Shown here piece by piece: positions 24,099 through 33,914 of a stretch of 64,000 bases of DNA. The stretch is from Puccinellia tenuiflora (lineage: Eukaryota > Streptophyta > Magnoliopsida > Poales > Poaceae): NCBI GenBank assembly GCA_012064385.1, contig QRDG01000853.1:124001-188000 (forward strand), read 5' to 3'. Positions within the stretch are counted from its first letter, which is position 1; every line of letters begins with the position of its first letter. The translations under genes and the position numbers were made by a program. The notes beneath the pieces were generated by a model. The model searched no databases, was not told where the DNA came from, and worked only from the letters and a program-made list of their open reading frames with translations.

Positions 24099-26559
24099 TG
24101 TTGTCCCCATGGTTTTGGTAATTAATGACAATCTCGTTGGACTAATATTTACATTGAGTTATATTTGTAGATGTCCAATAGCTTGCTTGTCTCCATGTGT
24201 TGGAGTCAAGGTTAAGGGAAGAAGATCATTTGTTGATCAAGGCCAAGGTGTTCGTCATCGAGAGAAAGGCCAAGTGAAGATATGCCGAAGAAGTGCTTTC
24301 CCCATCTTGGTGTATGGGGGAGCATCATGTGAATCTTCACCAAGCAAGGCGCAATCAAGAAAGGTTGTTCGTCTTGAGGAGATGAAGATCGTCTTCATCG
24401 ACCTTAAGTGGTTTAATGCGCAAGGCAAAGGTATGATCTTGATAGGGTTTTTATTTTACCGGTCTCATGATGTTTAGTGAGAGACCGGATTATAGTATAG
24501 ATAGCCGTACTATCAAGAGGGGCTCTCGACCGAGTATCGTGACCGTATCATCGTAGAGAGCACAAACCTTTGCATCCTTGCAATCATCTTTATTGGTTCT
24601 TATTTGGCTTTTATCCATGTGAGAATTTAGAGCTTGTGTTCATCTCCATACCAAGCTCTAGTTCACCAAAAACGGATTTAATGAATATCTTCTTGCGCTT
24701 TTGGTTTTGGAGGTTTTACCGGTTTGTCTCTTCTACGAGAGGTCAAACTCTCTCCTTATTCTTTCCTCCTCACATGATAGACTATGATGTGTATATGCAT
24801 GATCTTGTAGGGCTTGTGATTATCTTCGAAACAAGCCCAAGATCATAGAAAACGGAGTCCTGATGAAAAAACTTGTGCGTTTTCGGTTTTGGAGATTTTG
24901 TCGGTTCATCCGTTTGGAAGGTTTCACCTTTCTAACCCTTTGCACAATCTCCCTTGCTTGTTTCAATATTTTGACTTTTTGTAGTGTAAGCTCTTGTCGT
25001 CCTCTTTCCAACAAAATTGGATTCACTCGATTCGGAGTTTCCACGCAAAAGTTATTCAGTTTCTGGTTTCGGCTGTTTTTCAGTGTTTTCCGGAAGTACC
25101 GGTAAAGTCACCGGTACTACCGCTGGAAACTTCCGGTGGCACTTCCGGTGGCATATCCGCTTATGAAAATCCGCTTATGAAAATCCGCTTCTGAATGCCC
25201 CGGAAGTAGCACCGGTACTTCCGCTAAACCGGAAGTACCGGCGTGCTCAGCGGTACTACCGCTGCCTACTTCCGGAGCCCCCTTCCGGAACCTGTGCCGC
25301 TGCGCTCCTGTTTTTTCCCGGAAGTGGCACCGGAAGTGAGTCCGGTACTTCCGCCAAACCGGAAGTACCGGCCCTCCCGGCGGTACTTCCGCCCCTGCGG
25401 GTTTGTTTTCTTCTGTCTGTGTACCGTTGGGGGGGCTGCATTACGTAGGGCGGTAGTACCGCCCCTTGGGCCGGTACTACCGGTCCTGCGGGAATCTGAG
25501 CCCAACGGCCAGATTTCCCAGGGCACCTATTTAAATGTGCCTTCTCCCCCAACGGTTCTAAGCATCTTGGTGAACCTTTTGCTCTCTCTCTCTCCTCCAT
25601 TGTTGCACATCTTTGAGAGCTTGATTCCTCCACTTCCCTCCAATGATTCTTGCCCATCTTTAGGGAAACAAGAGAGGAGATCTAGATCTACCATTCCACC
25701 AATCAATTTCTCCTCTAAGTGAGGGGAACCTAGTGGATCTAGATTTAGGGTTGCTTTGTGTTCATCCCCTTTGTTCTTCCTCTCTTATTCCCCCAAAGCA
25801 TTTGTTGCTTGGTTGGAATTTGAGAGTGAAGGACTTGACCACTTTGTGTGTTCTTGCCTCTTGCATTAGTTGCATCGGGTTGCTCTCCCTACGGTGATAC
25901 GTGAAGATCGACGTTGAGAAGCTTGTTACTCTTGGGTGCATTGTGTTCCCAAGAGCTTTGTGCCTCTTGGGTGCATTGTGTACCCTAGACGGTTTGGAGG
26001 TGCCGTGAAGACTTCGAGTTGTGAAGCTTCGGCACGTTTGGGAGCCCCCAATTGAGTTGTGGGTGTGTGCCCCAAGGAAGTTGTAAAAGGGCTCCGGAAT
26101 CCGTCTCGAAGGATTCCGATAGTGGAAGGTGAACCAATCCCTTGGGTGAGGTTCATCGGAGAATAGGGTGAGGCCTTTGTGGCATCTTGAGTAGGCCTCT
26201 TGTGGCGAGCTCACACCCCTCCAACGAGACGTACTCCCTTAACAAGGAGGAACTCGGGAATACATCCTCGTCTCCGCGTGCCTCGGTTATTTCTATACCC
26301 AAGCTTTACTTATGCAATTTACATTGTGATAGCCTTCGTGCTTAAAGTTCATATCTTGCTATCTCCTTGTTGCTTGAATTGCTTAGCATAAGTTGTTGGT
26401 GCACATAGGTAACCCTAGCTTTTTAGGTTGTTGGCTTGTTAATTTAAACACATAGTTTTATTCCGCAATTATCAAGCCCCTAAATAGAAAAAGTTTTAAT
26501 CACCTATTCACCCCCCCCCCCCCCCTCTAGGCGACATCTCGGGCATAGTTGTTCTTTCA
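24099..26559 (+). mobile_element. Solo-LTR-like copia insertion within the Harbinger element
   Basis: The segment starts TGTTGTCCCCATGGTTTTGG and ends CTCTAGGCGACATC...TTCTTTCA after a poly-C run, the form seen at the 5' LTR/primer-site junction of large Triticeae copia elements. A TATA-like TATTTAAAT lies near 25527. There is no primer-binding site or coding region after it, so it looks like a solo LTR. Flanking bases (TGCAT and GCGAT) do not give a clean 5-bp duplication, so the borders are approximate. Confidence 0.55.
25090..25500. repeat. Tract of repeated CCGGAAGT / CGGTACTACCG motifs
   Basis: About twenty copies of short, self-complementary motifs occur in 400 bases, such as CCGGAAGTACCGG, CGGTACTACCGC and ACTTCCGG. 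The dense inverted pairing would let single-stranded RNA or DNA fold strongly. It lies upstream of the TATA-like box of the solo LTR. Confidence 0.75.
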
Positions 26560-26828
26560 GCGATAGGTGGGGGTGAGGGTTTACCCCTTGCGGGAAGGGC
26601 GGGATTTTTTCGGTCGGATGCGCGGGATGTTTTTTCGGGGCGAGACCAGCCAGGCTGACTTGCGAACCTCGATTCCAGCTTCTCTCCTCAGCCTGGCTGG
26701 GACGCCTTTTCGGTGCGAGGTGGGCAGGGCTGGGAGGCATCACACAGGCTACCAAACAACCAAATAACTTGTGGGCATGGTTGGAAGGAGATTTTCTGGA
26801 AGGAGCCAGGCTACCAAACACACCCTAA

Positions 26829-27138
26829 ATGGAGCCCGACCTCTAGGAAACTTGTTATTCTGAAATATACAAAAAAAATGATATTTGTAAGTTTTAAAAA
26901 AACCGGGAACAAAATTCTAGGTGTTAGAAAAGTGCAAAATCGCGACGCGAAATTCGTGTTCCATCACTTTCATTGTTCCATCTTTCATGAAAAACACTAC
27001 CACTTTCGTTTAAAAAAAACACAGGCTACCTAACCACGTCGGCTCCGTCCACCCTCGGTTCCACTACTTTCAATTGTTGTTGTGCGCGCTTCGCGGTTAC
27101 GTCTAGTTTGGTAGTGAAGTATTTTCTAAGCTGAACTA
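26829..27138. other. Short intergenic spacer
   Basis: About 310 bases between the Harbinger right end and the poly-T start of a LINE. No feature recognised. Confidence 0.4.
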
Positions 27139-29910
27139 TTTTTTTTTTGAATATATATACTGTAGGGGAGACCCCCACAGCCCTTTATTTCATTAGAAAA
27201 AATGAATAATTACAATATTTACAAAGGGACCAATAATTACAGAAGAGAACTAAGCCATAATTCTAGGAGAGGTATAACAGAGGCCTTCACCCTGTGCTTA
27301 ACCAGGGTAACATCATAAATAAAACCTGCCTTCCAAGCTCTAAAAGATGGTCTCACACTTTTAAAAATCCATGCATTCCTTTGTTTCCAGATGTTCCAGC
27401 AAACCAAAGTTATAATCTCTGAGAAACATGGGCCAGTGAATGACTTCTTTGCCTTCAACAAACTGGAAAGAACAGTCCCATTAGACCAGCTGATTTGCAG
27501 GTAGTTCCACACTCTGGAGCTGAAGCAACATGTAAAGAAGAGATGACCCAATCCTCAAGCACATGCTCCTGGCAAAGAACACAATTGTTATTATCAGAGA
27601 CTGTCCAATGCCTCCTCAACATCATATCCTGTGTATTCAATCTATCATGGAACAGCAGCCAGGCAAAAACTTTGTGCTTTGACATGCACTTCGACTTCCA
27701 AATCCACATAGAAGGCACATGATTTTCCAAAGATGAGAAGTGCAGCTTGTAAAAACCCTTGGGGGTATATATCCCCTTATTCAAGTTACAAACCCATCTA
27801 TCCTCAGCCTCCGTGATAGGGCACTGAATCATTAGATTTTGCACAGCCTGGTACTCTTGGAATGCCTCAACAGACAAAGGCAAGATAAAACCATCAGAGA
27901 GCTGCTCCAAATCAAAGATCTCTCTAACTGAAGCTTTTTTATCTTTAGCAAAAGAAAATAGTCTGGGAAACTGAGTTGCCAGAGGAGAGGAGTGCCAAAC
28001 ATCTTCCCAAAAGAGAGCAGAGTGGCCAGTTCCAATTTTGCAATGCGAAATAGACCTCCAGCTGTCTGCCAAATTTAAAAGTGCCCTCCACCAGAAAGAA
28101 CCACTGAGAACAACCGCATGAGGAACTGTTTCAAAATAGTAAGAGTCCCTTATTAACTGTACCCAAGGCAGATCAGTATTGTTATAGAATTTATCTAGAT
28201 GCTTGAGCAGTAGAGCCCTGTTCTACACATGCAAATTGATAATTGCCAGACCTCCCTTTTCCTTTGGCTTGCAAACCATGTCCCAAGCTGCCAAAGAATT
28301 AACTCGCTGCTTATTTTTATCCTTCCTCCATAAACAACTCCTTCTGGCTTTATCAATAACTTCAATCACCCCTTTTGGTATCACTAAGGTTAGCATGTAA
28401 TAAGTTGGCATGGATGAGAGAACTGAATTCACCAAGACAAGACTGTCCCCATATGACAGAAAAGAGACAGTGGCAGACAATCTCCTTTCAATCCTATCAA
28501 TGAGAGGAGCAAAATCCTTAACAGATGGCCTTGTTGTCCCCATAGGCAACCCAAGGTAAGTAAAAGGCATAGATGCCATCTGACATCCCATAACATCAGC
28601 CAACCTAGCTGCCTCAGATCCATCCAGATTAATAGGAATCATAGACGACTTAAGATAATTCACTTTAAGGCCAGTGAAATTTGCATAAAGCTCCAGCAGA
28701 TCCTTGAACACAGTCAATTGACCTTCCTCAGCAGGTAACACAATTAAAGTGTCATCAGCATACTAAACAATTGGATAATCAGATCCCACAGGTATTGGAA
28801 GATGAAGTCTGCCATCAGCAAGAGCCAGATTGACAATACTTTGGAGCAAATCTCCACCCAAGACATATAAAATTGGGGAGAGAGGATCTCCCTGCCTTAC
28901 CCCCCTCTTGCAATGAAACATCTTTCCTGGAATCCCATTTAACAGAACAGAGGAGGAGCCAGAGAAGAGAATTTCCTTGACCCATTTAATAACCAATGGG
29001 GGAAACCCTTTCCTTTCCAAAATTCTTAAAATTGCTAATGTGCTCAATAGTATCAAAAGCCTTCTCAAAGTCAATTTCGAAAAGAACAACCTTCCTTTTA
29101 GATTGTTTGCATTGATGGAGATACTCAAAACACCAAGCAAGGCAGTCCTGGATAGTTCTACCTTTAATGAATCCATACTGATTGACATGAACACATCTAG
29201 TAATTTCCTTTTGAAATCTGTTGGCAATGATTTAGTAAGGAACTTAAGGCATGTATTGGTGAGGGATATTGTCCTAAAATCATTAACTGTCTCAGGGGAC
29301 AATTTCTTTGGAACTAAAGTGATGAAAGAGCCATTAATATTTTCCAAAGAACAGTTACCAGCAGAAAAATCAGCACACATCCTGATGAAATCCACTTTTA
29401 TAATGGACCAGCATTTTTTAACAAAAAGACCAGTAAAACCATCTGGCCCAGGGGCTCTGTCAGGTTTTAGAGACTTGACCACACAGTCAATTTCTTCAAT
29501 AGAAAAGAGATTTTCCAAATGTTGCAGACCATCCACTTGATGAACAAAAGAGGCCAAATCCAAATCTGAACCAGTGGAAAAGGATATACCCATTCTGTCT
29601 TTGAAACATTTCCAAAAAGCAGTGGCCTTTTCATTATGATCTGTCATAACATTTCCTTCAGAGTCTGAGATAGCCATTACTGTGTTGTGCCTATACCTTT
29701 CTGTAGCTCTTGCATGAAAATACTTGGTGTTCTCTCCATTAAGCTTAACCCAGCGCACTGTACATCTCTGTTTCCAATAGTCCGATTGGGCACCTTGCAG
29801 TTTCTTCAAATGAACCTTAACTATACACTTCAAAAATACTTTGATATCAAACGGGGCCTTAGCGTTGTTGTTCATAATCAGTTGCACTTTACCCAAAAAG
29901 GGTTGTAACT
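27139..29910 (-). mobile_element. LINE retrotransposon, 5'-truncated, defective
   Basis: On the minus strand, translation gives the reverse-transcriptase domain (KPDRAPGPDGFTGLFVKKCW, RGVRQGDPLSPILYVLGGD, YADDTLIV), then TYLGLPMG and the terminal zinc-binding domain (WIWKSKCMSKHKVFAWLLF, CVLCQEHVLEDW). The 3' end is marked by a run of ten T on the plus strand (27139-27148), its poly-A tail. Frame breaks lie in the finger/palm region, and the codon before the YADD motif is TAG where Gln is usual (28766-28768). The endonuclease domain is missing. Not able to move by itself. Confidence 0.88.
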
Positions 29911-31088
29911 AACACACATCAGTACTCATTATGTTCATGTTTATAAGGTCCACGTGTATTTTTAGTAACTTATGGACGCCAATTTAATCAACAAATATTG
30001 ATTACATGTGCCAAAAGATTTACGAAAAGAAGCCTCCATTGATCTAGTACTTATTCTATATAACTCAAAATAAACCATAGAATACGCCTGGGCTTACAAT
30101 CCGAGAAAAGAGAGTATACATGATGTCATGTCTTTGATCGAAATTGTTGATTTGAACAATAAAATTGGAAGAAAAATCAGTAATTTCGAACAAAAATATT
30201 TTGTTTGTATTATACATGTTGGTGCCTTCGACATGTTTGTAGACATATGGATTGCTGTGAGAAAAATATATATAAAATCAATTCTCTGACAAAAATCTAT
30301 GTTGCAAATAGCAAATTTCGAAGCACTTACTTTGTTTTTATATCCAGGTCACAACAAATGTCAATTTTGCTACCAAAAAATAAAAAAGCGTCAGGCCCTT
30401 ACACCATAGACATCAACAAGTGTGACTTCTTTCAGTGTTTTTTTTTTCACGCTAGCCGCCTTCGAATTTTCTCTAAAAGTCCCAGTGTCCAATGACACAA
30501 ATCATGAGCGACTCCTGAATTTCGGTGTCCGTTGTGAGCAAGGATGGACCATGCGGCACACTTTGCCTTTCCCTTTTGGTCACTTTGTGATCGCTGGGGC
30601 ACCTTTATTCACAGACAGGTTTGACCCGTTAACCGTGAATGCTTGCACTTGGATGTCTAGCTGCCGGCCGGCCGGTTCGCTCTGACATTCATCGACAATC
30701 TCGGCCTTTGAAACACGCGCGCATGCTGCAGGTCGTTTACACCTGAAATTATAGACCATCAACTCTACATTTTCCGTATGTTACATCTTTCTAGTTCAAC
30801 ATAGGTCCAACATATACGCAAACAGAGTAAATTGTAAAATACCACCACAATTGGGGTAAAATTAACAACCATATAAAATAAACCACCACAAATGGCATGA
30901 AATGGTAGGTGTTTGACGCATTTGCCTTAATTATGGTGGCTTTTTTTACATTACTCTCGGACAAACGATACGATGAACACAAAAGCAAGACAAGACACAC
31001 AGACTACCATCTACCTAACCTAGATAACCTAGAGGATCCCATCCCATATATGCACAGTAGTGTTGCTTCAGGTTTTGTATTACATCCT
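29911..31088. other. Intergenic region
   Basis: A/T-rich DNA with no supported gene apart from a MITE-like inverted repeat at 30824-30957. Confidence 0.45.
30824..30957. mobile_element. MITE-like inverted repeat, 134 bp
   Basis: The left end AGAGTAAATTGTAAAATACC pairs with the right end, which on the other strand reads AGAGTAATGTAAAAAAAGCC; both continue ACCAcAATT/ACCATAATT. The interior has no coding capacity. No clean target duplication was found. A similar terminal sequence borders the insertion in the LINE at 42.4-42.7 kb. Confidence 0.55.
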
Positions 31089-31586
31089 CTACCGCTTTCT
31101 TTTCTTATCCTTCTGATTCGATGTAAGCTTGACATTGATCCCGTTCAAAATAGAGGGATATGTCGTAGTTATATGCTTCCAGCCATCGGTCGTCATTACT
31201 TCATCCAAGCACTTGGGAGATTGTACTTGGATAAACTTGAAGCATGTCTCCTTCAATTTGTGGCAGTGGTGACGCTCAGCTAGAGCAAGATTGGATGCTA
31301 CCGAACTCACACACATGTACTCAGATAACTGATTTTCACATGCGAATTTGAGCCGTTGAAGATCATATCTGTCCGCCGCTACAAATAAGTCTTGTAGCCA
31401 CATTACATATTGTACTGATTCTCTTTCTTGTCCTTGTTGAACAAGTTTTGCTTTGTCTTTCTCCATGTTGTTGTCAATTTCCATCCCAGGAAATGAATCT
31501 GTGTAGATGAACCTAAGCAAAGCCGAAAACACTTTTGGCTCCCCATATATCCAAATCTTGTCCATGGCCATTCCCGTCCGCGACAT
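31089..31586 (-). pseudogene. BTB/POZ-MATH (BPM) family gene fragment: end of BTB plus BACK region
   Basis: A 165-codon open frame contains EPKVFSALLRFIYTDSFP (end of the BTB domain), LFVAADRYDLQRLKFACENQ, SNLALAERHHCHKLKETCF and EVMTTDGWKHI, ending in a basic tail. Grass BPM proteins have MATH-BTB-BACK and act as substrate adaptors of CUL3 ubiquitin ligases. Neither the MATH domain nor the first half of the BTB domain is found upstream in frame. The 23-residue insert between IYTDSFPGME and LFVAADRY is longer than usual. It is most likely a 3' gene fragment; a recently truncated gene with a lost promoter is the alternative. Confidence 0.75.
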
Positions 31587-33045
31587 TTGTCGTTCTCCTG
31601 TTTGCTCGCACTAACGTTCGACATGTTGCCACCTGATTCTGAAGGCCAAAGCCATGAGGCCATTCCCAATTTGCCATCAAAAATAGAATCTTACCATCAC
31701 CCCGATCACTGATTGTCGAGTAATTCATCAATGTCAGTACTTTTGTGTATATTAGACATAATAATTTTTATAATTTAGCGTCCATTCTCCATTTCGTTCT
31801 AGCTCGCCAAATTTCTGAAGATGCCCCATGTCGGTGGTGATCCGTTGTTGGAGGACATTTCTCTCCTGCACTAATCCAGCCACGGCCTCATGAACCTTCT
31901 CGTCACGCGCCAGATTTGACTCTCTCACTGATCGGAGGAGGTGGGCCCAGTCCGTCCCTACATAAACCTATCCCCGTCCCCATACCGGATAAAACCTTAG
32001 CTCGGTCACTCCCAGAGTCCAATCCACTCCTTGTCCTCTCCCCTATGCTCCCCGTCCAACCAAAATGTCCGACAACTGACAACATCAGCTGGGATGAGTT
32101 CAAGGCGGAGGCTTCGGATGTGGCAGCACCGTAAGGGTCGACCTCCCCTATCCTCTATGACGCTGATGTAATCGCCCTTCGCATCAGCCTCCAGCGTTCG
32201 CTGAGTGACAAGGGTTGTCCTAGCTGGATGCCAGCGCCGGTGCAACCGCTGGTCCGTGACGGTGTCACGCAGATCTGTGCCGCCGTCCCCATGTTGTGGT
32301 CCTCGCCGTTGCGCTCTGTGCTGCCGCATATGCGTAGTTACGTGCCCTCCTTGAGGTCCACTCCGCCAGCCCGCAGGAGCGCACCCTCGTCGAGCCGCTC
32401 GCCAGCTCCGACCCTGTTGGTACAAGCTCCACCGGGCTGGAGATTGGTGCCGGTGGCCCGACTGGCGAATGCCCTTGGAACCCGCCTAAACAGACGCCGA
32501 AGGACGATGTGTAGGCATATCAGTGTGCTAGCAATATGGACCGCATAGTGATGGACGAACTGATCCTCGTGGAGGCAGTGGACAAGTCCATGACAACCGT
32601 AAAGACGGACGCGCGGCACCGCCACCGTCGTAGAACGCCAAGGTATTGGTGGAGGCCATCGCTCTATGGGAGTGGGAGTCAGCGAAGAATCAAGTTGCAG
32701 CCCGCCTCACCAACGAGCAGGCCCGTGCCGTCAGGATGGTCGTAGCTCCCCCCCTTCCCCCCTCGAGTGATGACGGCGTCATCTCCTCCTCCTCCTCTAT
32801 GTGTGCCTTCTTCTACGGTTCTACCACCCCACTGGAGAAGCCAAGGGGAATTGAAGGGCAAGGCTCCGAAGTGAGCGCTCCGGTGTGTCCTTGTCTATTC
32901 TTGTCTATATTATGATAAACACGTCCGTGATGTTTATGTTTTTTTGTTGTGATCCAAATCCATATGGTTTCGAGAGGATCAATCAATTGTAATGCCGGAT
33001 AAATGAGGGTTGACCAGCCCCTGACCGCGGACACGTTCAGATGTA
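31587..33045. other. Region without a recognised gene
   Basis: GC-rich at 31900-32900, with many overlapping open frames on both strands, none with a domain I recognise. It may be a decayed transposon or gene fragment. Confidence 0.35.
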
Positions 33046-33147
33046 CTCCCTCCGTTCTATATTACTTGACTTCCAAATGAATGTATCTAGATACAAAATG
33101 AATCTAGGAACATCTATTTAGGAGTAAGTAATATGGAACGGAGTGAG
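33046..33147. mobile_element. Stowaway MITE, 102 bp
   Basis: Left end CTCCCTCCGTTCTATATTAC and right end GTAATATGGAACGGAGTGAG are inverted copies with two mismatches, flanked by TA (33044-33045 and 33148-33149). This is the standard Triticeae Tc1/Mariner Stowaway form. It lies about 770 bases upstream of the AP2 gene start codon. Confidence 0.92.
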
Positions 33148-33914
33148 TATTCCGAATAGATAGGGGCAAACAGATAGGGAATAAAATTTGGCAATTGCGG
33201 TCGGAGTTGCTCTCACTTCGGCGACCGGGATGGACACGACTAATCCGAGGAGTCGGCAGTAAAACTCGCTGTGCGCCTGTGGACAAGCTATGGAGAAAAG
33301 TGGAGAAGGTAGCTAAAGAGGAAAGAAGCCAAGGCAGAGCGGCAGGAAGAGGCCGATGGATCGATGGAGCCTATCCGTTCAGCTAGCTATAGCGTCGTAT
33401 GTGCCATGCATGATCGTGGCCCGCTTTGCTTCCACGGCGGTGGTCAAGGATACCGCCTCCCCCGCCGCCCGTACCATGCCTCCACCTGTAAAACGCCACC
33501 TCCTCGCCACACCTCTCCTCGCCCTCGCCGTAGAAGAAATAATACTCCTGCCTGCCACACCACCCCGACGGTCCGGTGAAAAGCCAAGGGCCGGCCACGG
33601 AGGAGGAGGAGGAGGAGTAAAAAGCATCTCATACTCCTCGGAACCCACATAGAAATATACCGCGCCTCGCTGCCCGTGTTCCCTGCCTCTCTCTCCTACC
33701 AGACCAGTAGCCGGTGCAGTGCAGGAAGAGCTACCGTGTCGTGTCGTCTCCCACCTCTATTTTAACGCCCAGCACCGCCCATTCTTCACCGCCCGAGGAA
33801 ACCAATAGCATTCTCCCACCTTCATCCCTCTCGAGAAACACACACACACACGAACACGCATCGTTCGAGGCGGAGGAGTTAGTGAGTGAGTACTACCATT
33901 CTTAGTTTCTGACC

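Larger units (their letters stand above)
22291..26825. mobile_element. PIF/Harbinger-type transposon, 4.5 kb, with captured gene exon and nested LTR
   Basis: The ends are a perfect 19-bp inverted repeat, GGGTGTGTTTGGTAGCCTG, flanked by TAA on both sides (22288-22290 and 26826-26828), the 3-bp target type of Harbinger elements. The left subterminal region repeats TTTGGTAGCATG-like blocks. Inside lie a remnant of a Myb/SANT-like exon (minus strand), an exon resembling UDP-glucose 4-epimerase (minus strand), and a solo-LTR-like insertion of 2.46 kb. No DDE transposase is recognisable, so the copy is non-autonomous. Confidence 0.8.

Noticed and set aside
23511..24131. Minus-strand Pro/Arg-rich frame of 206 codons in the Harbinger element
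   Set aside because: Low-complexity frame overlapping the UGE-like exon in another frame; no domain recognised.
32006..32625. Several overlapping open frames in GC-rich DNA
   Set aside because: Frames on both strands are open only because of base composition; no domain was recognised.
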